A stretch of DNA of 6,707 bases from Perlabentimonas sp964554585 (GTDB lineage: Bacteria > Bacteroidota > Bacteroidia > Bacteroidales > Tenuifilaceae), in assembly GCA_964554585.1 (NCBI GenBank), contig CAZKPD010000138.1, positions 1 through 6,707 of the forward strand. The letters run 5' to 3'. Position numbers and translations under genes: made by a program. The notes beneath the pieces were generated by a model that saw nothing but the letters and a program-made list of their open reading frames with translations, did no database searches and was not told the origin of the DNA. This document shows, piece by piece, positions 1-5,984 of the stretch (its first letter is position 1; each line of letters begins with the position of its first letter).

Positions 1-1077
1 TTGAAAGCCGAGCAAGAATTTATTGCATTCGAAAAATTGGTTTATCAACTTACAGCTCCATGGAATCCCGATCTACAAGATTGGGTAGGATTAGATTGGT
101 CTCCTGCCATTAAAGCAGATTTAACCTATGATGACCAGCTTAGACAAACTGAAGATGTTGCCAGCGTATTAGTAAACTATACTACTTGGGTAAAATCGGT
201 TGCCATTGAAACAGAATACGAAGATTACCAAGANNNNNNNNNNGGTTTCCAAAGTGTGGCAAAAATGTACTTTTATGATGATGAGGGTGAAGAAAGAGAA
301 TTAACAAATATTGATACCTTTAAATACGATGGATTGGATCGTCAAACATTAGAGCATCACCAATATTTTGCCGATTGGCTGGATCAATGGATTGTAACTT
401 TTACAATTTCTAAAACTTATGAGGGCACCAACCCGGAACCCATACTTTTAGAGCAATGGGAAGACGACAATGGCACCCTTATGCCCGGCGTTAAGTTGGA
501 ATATGAGTATGACGAGGATTATAAAAAAGTACTTTTCAACTCTTACATGAGGGATTGGGGTAATACTGAGCCCGCTTGGGTGCCCTTAAATAAAACTGTT
601 TACGAATATGTAGAAGACATTTTGGTACGGGAATATAAATGGAGTTGGAATGGCCAGGAGTGGGAAGCAAATTATGGCGAAGGAATTGATGTTGATTTAA
701 CATTTCCGCTTACCAGCCTGATTATCCCCATGAACTACTATTCCTATGATTTTAAAGTTATAAAAAGGTATCTCTTTGAAGGAATTGATGGAACCTTAGA
801 TTTTAATACCTACGAAATAACTTTACACTGGTCAGAGCAGGAGTTACCTACCAATGTGAATACCATAACCGTTGACCAAATCTCTATTTACCCCAACCCC
901 ACCCAAGGGATGGTATATATCAATAGCGATGAGCATGTGATGGTAAAGGTGTATAGCATTAATGGTGTGCTAATGCTGCAAACCAACGAAAAGCAGATTG
1001 ACATTTCAAACTTTGCTCCCGGTATGTACATTTTTGATGTGAACGGATATAAAGCCAAAATCATTAGAACTAAGTAA
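1..1077 (+). CDS. T9SS type A sorting-domain surface protein, W/Y-rich repeats (5'-truncated)
   Basis: This is the C-terminal 358 residues of a predicted secreted protein. The TTG at base 1 is simply the window edge: no signal peptide is present, and the fragment aligns with the second half (from about residue 304) of the 651-residue protein encoded at 3450-5405, so roughly 300 N-terminal residues probably lie upstream. Shared anchors are DWVG, NYTTW, YEGTNPEP, TSLIIP and the tail. Residues 1-225 are rich in W, Y, D and E, with motifs such as FYDDEG, YEYDED and WSWNGQEW. Residues about 284-358 form a type A T9SS sorting domain: IYPNPTQG, then VKVYSINGVLM, then FAPGMYIFDV, ending in a basic KAKIIRTK. 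In known T9SS cargo this tail directs outer-membrane export and is removed or anchored there. Ten Ns interrupt residues 78-81. A terminator follows at once. The tail assignment is firm; the function of the repeat region is unknown. Confidence 0.88.
   Translation: MKAEQEFIAFEKLVYQLTAPWNPDLQDWVGLDWSPAIKADLTYDDQLRQTEDVASVLVNYTTWVKSVAIETEYEDYQXXXXGFQSVAKMYFYDDEGEERELTNIDTFKYDGLDRQTLEHHQYFADWLDQWIVTFTISKTYEGTNPEPILLEQWEDDNGTLMPGVKLEYEYDEDYKKVLFNSYMRDWGNTEPAWVPLNKTVYEYVEDILVREYKWSWNGQEWEANYGEGIDVDLTFPLTSLIIPMNYYSYDFKVIKRYLFEGIDGTLDFNTYEITLHWSEQELPTNVNTITVDQISIYPNPTQGMVYINSDEHVMVKVYSINGVLMLQTNEKQIDISNFAPGMYIFDVNGYKAKIIRTK
234..243. other. Assembly gap (10 Ns) inside a coding region
   Basis: Ten unknown bases interrupt the first gene. 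The reading frame is the same on both sides, and both flanks match the paralogue at 3450-5405 (NYTTW...ETE before; a YD-x-x-GE motif after). From the W of NYTTW to that Y the paralogue has 27 residues and this gene 29 when all ten Ns are counted. The true gap is therefore small, and the paralogue would fit about four missing bases rather than ten. Confidence 0.95.
887..1077 (+). repeat. Copy 1 of duplicated sorting-tail coding segment
   Basis: This 3' segment of the first gene matches the 3' end of the gene at 3450-5405. Positions 887-914 are identical to 5215-5242 (28 bases), and by eye roughly four bases in five match over the remainder up to the stop. The match is coding and in the same frame, so it reflects gene paralogy rather than a separate mobile repeat. 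Confidence 0.85.
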
Positions 1078-1127
1078 GAGGGCTTTCCCTTTAACCACAG
1101 ATAAAGGTTAATTTTCTCATAGCAACC

Positions 1128-1166
1128 AAAGGGCTGACTACTTTTTAAGTCAGCCCTTTTTCTTTT
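1128..1166 (+). terminator. Intrinsic terminator after the first T9SS gene
   Basis: A perfect 12-bp stem (1128-1139, AAAGGGCTGACT, with 1148-1159, AGTCAGCCCTTT) encloses an 8-base loop and runs into a T-rich tract. It lies 50 bases after the stop codon of the first gene and before the regulator gene, so it separates the two transcription units. Confidence 0.9.
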
Positions 1167-1194
1167 GTCTCTATGCTGAATATTTATTTTTAGC

Positions 1195-1202
1195 TATTTT
1201 TG
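1195..1202 (+). promoter_or_regulatory. Possible Bacteroidota -7 box for the regulator gene
   Basis: TATTTTTG fits the Bacteroidota -7 pattern TAnnTTTG exactly and lies 17 bases before the chosen TTG start, between the terminator and the gene. The nearest upstream TTTG (1164-1167) is 27 bases away, longer than the usual 19-21, so the -33 element is missing or poor. The region is T-rich and a chance match is quite possible. Confidence 0.3.
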
Positions 1203-1219
1203 CTAAAACCCATACCCGT

Positions 1220-2941
1220 TTGCCTACTCCGTTTTCCATAAAAAAATTTCTCACTTCATTGGCTATCCTTTGGCTGATGGTAAGCCCCCTTTGGGCTGTT
1301 GCACACCCCATTGACAGCCTTAAAGTGCTTGTTCCTACTGCTAAGCACGATACCACTGCCGTTAGGCTCTATACCCAAATAGCAGATAAGTTTTTTGAAC
1401 AAAAACAGAACGACTCAGCGCTGTACTACTACAATTTGGCGTTGACCAAGGTGAAGCCGCAGTTTGAGCAAATTTATAATCCGAATATTTACTACAAGTT
1501 GAATCTTCTTTTTTACAATAGCGGCAGCTATTCAACAGCCATCGATTACCTATTTAAAACCTTAGCCTTTTACGACGATATACGCAGAACGCCTCACGAT
1601 ACGGTTCAGGTTAATCTGGAGGTTGCTAAGCTATATATTCATATGGGTAGGGCTTATTTTTCACTAACAAATTACACCAAAGCCATAGAGGCCTTTGAGA
1701 AGAGCTATAACCTTACTGTTCCCATAGCCCAGAACAGCACCGATCCGGAGATTTCGAAACAGCTTTTTATTGCCACATTCAACATGGGTTCTGCAAATTT
1801 GAGCCTAAAGAATTACCAGAAAGCACGAAAATATTTTGAAAATGCCCTAAGCCTAAATGAGCGTATTGGTAACATTGAGTATGATGCCGTTCTCTATAAC
1901 CATTTGGGAATTGTTTTTGATTCAGAAAATACACTGCCTAAAGCCAAGGAATACTACGAGAAATCTATAGCCTTTAGAGAGGTTCTTAAGGATACCTCAG
2001 GATTGGCCCAAGTATTTAATAATTTGGGAAGATTAGAATATGCCCGAGGTAATTATAATAGTGCGGTTCACAATCTGAACAAAGCATTGGAGTATAGCCA
2101 AAAAGGTGGAAATTTAAAATCTGAAATGCTAGCTGCCGATATGCTTTCTAAAACCTACGAAAAACAGAATAAGCATATTCAAGCCCTACAAATGCACAAG
2201 CTGTTTAAGCAGCTCACCGATAGCCTAAACAATTCGAATCAGCTAGAGAAAGCTGCACGATTAGAGCTTCAGTATTTGCATGATAGGCAGGTTAAGGACA
2301 TGGCATTTAATCAGCAAATTGAGCTGGCTAAAAGGGAAAGACAGGCTCTTATCTACCTGATTATTGCCGGCATATTCCTTTTCACTCTTATCGTTCTACA
2401 TCTTATGAATAGGAACAAAGCCACAAAGATTAAACAGGTAAAGGCCGAAAAGGAACGGTTGGAGCTGGAGCAGGAAAAGCTGAGCCTGGAAAAAGAGAAT
2501 TTAACATTGGATTTGGAGCATAAGAATAAGGAGCTGACCACCAATGTGATGTATCTACTCAATAAGAATGAGCTCCTCACATCCATTTCCGAAAAACTAT
2601 TTGCCATTAGGCATAAGCTCCTCCCCGAAAACAAACCCATCGTTCAGGAAATTCTACATGAATTGGAAAAAAACATTGATAATACGATATGGGATGAGTT
2701 TGAGGTGCGTTTTCAGAATGTACAGCAAGACTTCTATAAAAGATTATATGAAAAACACCCTAACCTTACACCCAACGAGATTAAGCTTTGTGCATTTCTA
2801 AAATTAAACATGACCACAAAGGACATCTCATCCATTACTTTACAATCTGTTAAAAGCATTGAGGTAGCCCGCACAAGATTAAGAAAAAAGATGGGAATAA
2901 ACCGTGATGAGAATCTGATTCAACTTTTACAGGAACTTTAA
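1220..2941 (+). CDS. Membrane-anchored TPR regulator with C-terminal LuxR-like HTH
   Basis: This is a predicted one-component membrane regulator of 573 residues. Residues 1-28 look like a signal peptide (basic IKKF, a hydrophobic stretch, then an A-V-A-H site). Residues about 45-335 hold six or seven tetratricopeptide repeats, for example NYTKAIEAFEKSY, NYQKARKYFENAL, TLPKAKEYYEKSI and NYNSAVHNLNKAL. A membrane helix lies at about 377-396, with heptad-like charged coiled coil before it and at about 398-445. The C-terminus has the conserved Bacteroidota pattern WDEFEVRF, DFYKRL, LTPNEIKLCAFLKLN, TTKDIS and SIEVARTRLRKKMG, a LuxR-type helix-turn-helix at about 514-570. The family arrangement puts the TPRs in the periplasm and DNA binding in the cytoplasm; the ligand is unknown. 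The TTG start is chosen because no in-frame ATG or GTG lies between the preceding terminator and it, and the first internal ATG (1277) would remove most of the signal peptide. It may control neighbouring surface-protein genes, but only position suggests this. Confidence 0.88.
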   Translation: MPTPFSIKKFLTSLAILWLMVSPLWAVAHPIDSLKVLVPTAKHDTTAVRLYTQIADKFFEQKQNDSALYYYNLALTKVKPQFEQIYNPNIYYKLNLLFYNSGSYSTAIDYLFKTLAFYDDIRRTPHDTVQVNLEVAKLYIHMGRAYFSLTNYTKAIEAFEKSYNLTVPIAQNSTDPEISKQLFIATFNMGSANLSLKNYQKARKYFENALSLNERIGNIEYDAVLYNHLGIVFDSENTLPKAKEYYEKSIAFREVLKDTSGLAQVFNNLGRLEYARGNYNSAVHNLNKALEYSQKGGNLKSEMLAADMLSKTYEKQNKHIQALQMHKLFKQLTDSLNNSNQLEKAARLELQYLHDRQVKDMAFNQQIELAKRERQALIYLIIAGIFLFTLIVLHLMNRNKATKIKQVKAEKERLELEQEKLSLEKENLTLDLEHKNKELTTNVMYLLNKNELLTSISEKLFAIRHKLLPENKPIVQEILHELEKNIDNTIWDEFEVRFQNVQQDFYKRLYEKHPNLTPNEIKLCAFLKLNMTTKDISSITLQSVKSIEVARTRLRKKMGINRDENLIQLLQEL

Positions 2942-3208
2942 GCCTAAATATCCAGCCCAGGAACAATCTTTTTCCGGAAAACCTGTCCTTTAACAGAATA
3001 AATAGTTAGCCAACCCACCTCTTCCACCCTCTTTCATAAGCAGTTTAGAGGAAAAATCTCCTAGTACAACCACTTCTTTCACAGCTAATTACTCGCTTTG
3101 TAGTATTAATATTCCAGTAAAATTAGTACTGTAGTAGCCATGTACCCGCAAAAATTTGTGGAAGGAAAATAGGTTTTAGATGTTTGCATTGGAAGAAAAA
3201 AGAAACCT
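2942..3208. other. Intergenic spacer between regulator and surface-protein unit
   Basis: These 267 bases hold no credible gene on either strand. No strong hairpin with a T tract follows the regulator gene. The spacer contains a 12-bp palindrome (TTTTCCGGAAAA, 2970-2981) soon after the regulator stop and a promoter candidate at its right end (3155-3186). Confidence 0.6.
3155..3186 (+). promoter_or_regulatory. Bacteroidota-type promoter candidate (TTTG-N20-GATGTTTG)
   Basis: TTTG at 3155-3158 is followed after 20 bases by GATGTTTG at 3179-3186. This matches the Bacteroidota primary sigma-factor pattern (TTTG at -33, TAnnTTTG at -7, usually 19-21 bases apart) except for the first T of the -7 box. 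It would place the transcription start near 3192, about 17 bases before the ATG of the small gene. It would serve that gene and, through the short downstream spacing, the large T9SS gene as well. Confidence 0.5.
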
Positions 3209-3415
3209 ATGAACAACAGTCAGGAAACCATCGAGCAGCGATTAATGAAATTGATAGAACAGTATAAGGGTAAAACTGAAGCCCTAACAAAAATCCTATC
3301 GTCAATAAACCACACCCAACCTATTGTCACTAATAATGAAGCTAAGAACAATCAAGTGACAGATTCAGCGATTATAAATAGTTCAACCAACAAACAACAT
3401 AAAGAGAGAAAATAA
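3209..3415 (+). CDS. Small hypothetical protein, helical N-terminus
   Basis: This is a 68-residue protein that I do not recognise. Residues about 4-34 (QETIEQRLMKLIEQYKGK followed by TEALTKILSS) are amphipathic and likely helical. Residues 35-68 are polar and N/S/T/K-rich, probably disordered, ending in a basic KQHKERK. There is no signal peptide or membrane segment, so it is likely cytoplasmic. It has an ATG start preceded by a purine-rich stretch (GGAAGAAAAAAGAAA) and a promoter candidate at suitable distance. It lies 34 bases upstream of the large T9SS gene with no terminator between, so the two are probably co-transcribed. Evidence for it as a real gene is its ATG, context and coherent helical composition; no family match is claimed. 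It could still be a chance ORF in an AT-rich leader. Confidence 0.55.
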   Translation: MNNSQETIEQRLMKLIEQYKGKTEALTKILSSINHTQPIVTNNEAKNNQVTDSAIINSSTNKQHKERK

Positions 3416-3449
3416 AACACATACACTTTAACACTTAATTTTTAAAACC

Positions 3450-5405
3450 ATGAAAAAGCATCTACTAATCATTTTAATTTTACTCCCTACTATCCTATTT
3501 GCCGGCACACTTTATCAGGAAAATAAAGAGGGCAATACAAAAAATGTTGGGAATAAAATAGAGCATTCATCATCCGAAATATCAAAATTCGGACTACAAC
3601 TAATTACATCTCCAGATGAACCAATTATTGGCGATGCTAAAACCTTGCATCCGCTTAATAACATTGAAGAGGTAGTAAATAATGAGAGTAACTCGCCCTT
3701 CGTGTTTGCAGCCGATTACGACAATCCCCTAATGACCCGATCGGAGTTTATGCGCGACAAAGAGTATCATAGGCTCGACTCCATAAAATCCGTACTATTT
3801 AATGGAACCTACTATACTAAAGAGATTTTCGACTACACCAACATCTATCTGGATGCTAAGTATACAGGTAATATCTGGAATGCACAGCTAGGAACTTGGG
3901 ATGAGGTGTTGGTTTATGAGTATGAGTGGGATGAAAACGAGCTAATAATCGTGTATAGTAAGGCTAACGTATGGGAAGGAACCGGAGAAAAGTATGAGTA
4001 CCTGTGGGATACGGAGAGAAGAGTAGTTAGAGAAACCATACTCTACAAGCTCATTGATAATCAGTGGGTGATAAAAGAAAAGCTAACCAAGGATTACGAT
4101 AATAATAATAATCCCATCATTCAAATCGCTTATTTACACAATGGATCCGGTTGGGTAGAAGACACAAGAAGAGAGTCTGAATGGGATGAAAAACATCGCG
4201 AGATTGATTTTAAGGTCTCTTTTTGGGATAACAACAGATGGTTACCCAGCTACCGAGCCACGTATGCTTTTGATCAGTGGGACAATAGGGTATCATATAT
4301 TTATATGGATTGGGATGATAGCATTGAGGAATGGTACTATACGCACAAGTATGAGCATATCAACATTGGATTTGGAATACCAATTCTGCAAGAACATCTT
4401 TACTGGAATAGGACACTCAACGATTGGGTTGGTCAACCCGGAATCCCTTGCACAAGAACCATTTGGGAATACGACGAGAGAGGAAGGACGACCCTTGAGC
4501 ACTTTACCAAATTTATTAATTACACCACATGGATTGATGCCAGAAGCAGTGAGACAGAGATTACTGACAATGAGGATGGGAGCTATAATACCCTTAGAAA
4601 ATCATACCAATATGATTCTAGTGGAGAAACAAGGGTGCACGACACAGACTTTTTCAGAAATTATGACCACCTCAATCGAACTACCTTTAAAAAGGAGGTA
4701 TTCCTTATCAATGGGGTTTGGGTACCCGATTATCAGGAGGAATACACCTATGAGGGCACGAACCCCGAACCTGTACTAACCCTTTGGTGGGTAAAATGGA
4801 ATGGAGTTTTAGTGAAAGATTTCCTTTTAGACTACACTTATGATGATGAGTATAATCGGATTGAGCTGATGACTTACCGTAATTTTGGTATGGGGATAGA
4901 CACTGAATTGGAACCAAACTACTGGTACCAATACGAATGGGAGAATGGTTATAAACTTCGTCAATACGGTTGGCAGCACAACGGTACCAACTGGGTAAGC
5001 AGAACTGGTGATGGAATAGATTATGATTTCACCATGCCTGTCACATCACTTATTATACCCATTGGTTATGACTTTGATTATAAGGTGTACTATAAGTATT
5101 TATTTGAACAACGCCCGGGTAGCATGGACTTTAACCCAACCGTATACACCTACTACTACTCTGAGCAAACCCTACCCACAAGCATTAAACCCATCACCAA
5201 TAGCCTAATTTCCGTTTACCCCAACCCCACCCAAGGGATGGTTTACATCAATAGTGATGAAAATGTGATGGTAAGGGTATATAGCATTAATGGAATGCTT
5301 ATGATGCAAACTACCGAAAAACAGGTTGACCTAACCCGTTTTGCCCCCGGCATGTACATTTTCGATGTGAATGGATCTAAAGCAAAAGTGATTAAATCGA
5401 GATAA
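3450..5405 (+). CDS. Secreted W/Y-rich repeat protein with T9SS type A sorting tail
   Basis: This 651-residue predicted surface or extracellular protein has a signal peptide at residues 1-19 (MKKH, then LLIILILLPTILFAG). Residues 20-100 are polar. Residues 104-112 (KEYHRLDSI) open the repeat region. From about 150 to 515, units of 25-35 residues each end in a tryptophan (W150, W175, W206, W235, W264, W295, W326, W361) and carry an aromatic-x-aromatic-acidic motif such as YEYEWDE, YEYLWD, YDERGR or YTYDDEY. These recall YD-type beta-hairpin repeats. Residues about 520-577 form a block shared with the first gene (GDGIDYDF, TSLIIP, YKYLFE). Residues about 578-651 are a type A T9SS tail (VYPNPTQG, VRVYSINGM, FAPGMYIFDV, KAKVIKSR). 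The ATG is preceded by an AT-rich leader with no Shine-Dalgarno, as is usual in this phylum. No catalytic motif is visible; adhesion or a structural role is a guess. It is followed by its own terminator. Confidence 0.92.
   Translation: MKKHLLIILILLPTILFAGTLYQENKEGNTKNVGNKIEHSSSEISKFGLQLITSPDEPIIGDAKTLHPLNNIEEVVNNESNSPFVFAADYDNPLMTRSEFMRDKEYHRLDSIKSVLFNGTYYTKEIFDYTNIYLDAKYTGNIWNAQLGTWDEVLVYEYEWDENELIIVYSKANVWEGTGEKYEYLWDTERRVVRETILYKLIDNQWVIKEKLTKDYDNNNNPIIQIAYLHNGSGWVEDTRRESEWDEKHREIDFKVSFWDNNRWLPSYRATYAFDQWDNRVSYIYMDWDDSIEEWYYTHKYEHINIGFGIPILQEHLYWNRTLNDWVGQPGIPCTRTIWEYDERGRTTLEHFTKFINYTTWIDARSSETEITDNEDGSYNTLRKSYQYDSSGETRVHDTDFFRNYDHLNRTTFKKEVFLINGVWVPDYQEEYTYEGTNPEPVLTLWWVKWNGVLVKDFLLDYTYDDEYNRIELMTYRNFGMGIDTELEPNYWYQYEWENGYKLRQYGWQHNGTNWVSRTGDGIDYDFTMPVTSLIIPIGYDFDYKVYYKYLFEQRPGSMDFNPTVYTYYYSEQTLPTSIKPITNSLISVYPNPTQGMVYINSDENVMVRVYSINGMLMMQTTEKQVDLTRFAPGMYIFDVNGSKAKVIKSR
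3897..4994 (+). repeat. Protein-level tandem W/Y-rich repeats (about ten units)
   Basis: These bases encode residues 150-515 of the secreted protein. Tryptophans close successive units at 150, 175, 206, 235, 264, 295, 326 and 361, giving intervals of 25, 31, 29, 29, 31, 31 and 35 residues; less regular units continue to W424, W492 and W515. Each unit has a central aromatic/acidic motif (Y-x-Y/W-D/E). The units are diverged in DNA, so this is an old protein repeat and not a recent DNA tandem array. Confidence 0.7.
5215..5405 (+). repeat. Copy 2 of duplicated sorting-tail coding segment
   Basis: This segment is the partner of 887-1077. The first 28 bases are identical between the copies. Later differences are mostly third-position or conservative changes, except for a short variable patch encoding DLTR here and DISN in the first copy. 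The sorting tail is therefore held under protein-level constraint or kept similar by exchange between the two genes. Confidence 0.85.
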
Positions 5406-5414
5406 TTGGATTGC

Positions 5415-5458
5415 CAAGACCTCTCCATGATCAAGAGGGGTCTTGCTTTCTTTCCTTT
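5415..5458 (+). terminator. Intrinsic terminator after the large T9SS gene
   Basis: CAAGACCTCTC (5415-5425) pairs with GAGGGGTCTTG (5435-5445), an 11-bp stem with one G-U pair and a 9-base loop, followed by the pyrimidine-rich tract CTTTCTTTCCTTT. It starts 10 bases after the stop codon and ends transcription before the next gene pair. Confidence 0.85.
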
Positions 5459-5481
5459 ATTCAAATAAGTAACCAATAAAT

Positions 5482-5487
5482 AAGGAG
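5482..5487 (+). promoter_or_regulatory. Shine-Dalgarno-like site AAGGAG
   Basis: AAGGAG lies six bases before the ATG at 5494, an ideal spacing. Bacteroidota genes usually lack such sites, and no other gene start in this window has an equally good one. It supports the chosen start of the 161-residue protein. Confidence 0.6.
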
Positions 5488-5493
5488 AACGCT

Positions 5494-5979
5494 ATGCATT
5501 ACAAACTACTTCTAACCATTGCCCTGCTGATACTTCTCGGGATAACCGGGATACAAGCACAGCAGAGCCTAAATGCTGCCGGAGCAAATGCCTCGAGTAG
5601 CCAAGGAACTGTGAGCTTTTCCGTAGGCCAGCTATTTTACCAAAGCATCCATGGAAGCAATGGTTCCGTGGCACAAGGGGTACAACACCCCTATGAGATA
5701 TGGGTTGTTACGGGTATTGAGCAAGCCGAAGGGATAAGCCTAATGGCCACTGTATTCCCTAATCCTACATCTGACCAGCTGATACTCAATATTGGTCAAT
5801 TTAATACCAATGACCTCTTTTTCCAAATTTTCGATATCAACGGAAAGCTGCTTAAGAGAGATCGTATTACTACGGAGCAAACCTTTATTGATATGGCTTC
5901 GTTGGCACCTGCCATCTATTTTGTGCAAATTTCACAAGCAAACCGAGAAGTAAAAACCTTTAAAATCATTAAAAACTAA
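5494..5979 (+). CDS. Small secreted protein with T9SS type A sorting tail
   Basis: This is a 161-residue precursor. Residues 1-22 are a signal peptide (HYK, then a long Leu/Ile core, ending IQA before QQ). Residues about 24-68 carry a pattern seen in many short Bacteroidota secreted proteins: SLNAAGANASSSQGTVSFSV, then GQLFYQ, GSNGSVAQGVQHPYEI. Residues about 80-161 are a type A T9SS sorting tail: VFPNPTSDQLILNI, FQIFDINGKLL, the LAPAIYFVQI strand, and a terminal KTFKIIKN. The mature part before the tail is only about 55 residues, so this is a minimal cargo. Its tail is clearly diverged from the pair at 887-1077 and 5215-5405. It starts after a strong AAGGAG site and ends five bases before the FISUMP gene, so the two are almost certainly co-transcribed. 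No enzymatic function is visible; a surface partner role for its neighbour is inferred. Confidence 0.9.
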   Translation: MHYKLLLTIALLILLGITGIQAQQSLNAAGANASSSQGTVSFSVGQLFYQSIHGSNGSVAQGVQHPYEIWVVTGIEQAEGISLMATVFPNPTSDQLILNIGQFNTNDLFFQIFDINGKLLKRDRITTEQTFIDMASLAPAIYFVQISQANREVKTFKIIKN

Positions 5980-5984
5980 TAACC

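Noticed and set aside
887..914. Attachment site or insertion-sequence end suggested by the exact 28-base repeat
   Set aside because: Both copies lie in the same frame at the same place of paralogous coding sequences, and no integrase or transposase is present.
2353..2640. 95-codon open frame on the - strand
   Set aside because: It is antisense to the membrane helix and coiled coil of the regulator. The Ser/Phe-rich product is the complement of Lys/Glu codons.
3028..3051. Possible terminator hairpin after the regulator gene (CCTCT with AGAGG)
   Set aside because: The stem is only five base pairs with a 14-base loop, and it is followed by A-rich rather than T-rich sequence.
4186..4779. 197-codon open frame on the + strand inside the large T9SS gene
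   Set aside because: It lies wholly inside the well-supported 651-residue gene in another frame, has no family resemblance, and its composition looks like an out-of-frame translation.
3897..4994. RHS/YD-repeat polymorphic toxin
   Set aside because: The repeats recall YD motifs, but there is no RHS core signature, no toxin tip and no immunity gene, and the protein ends in a T9SS sorting tail.
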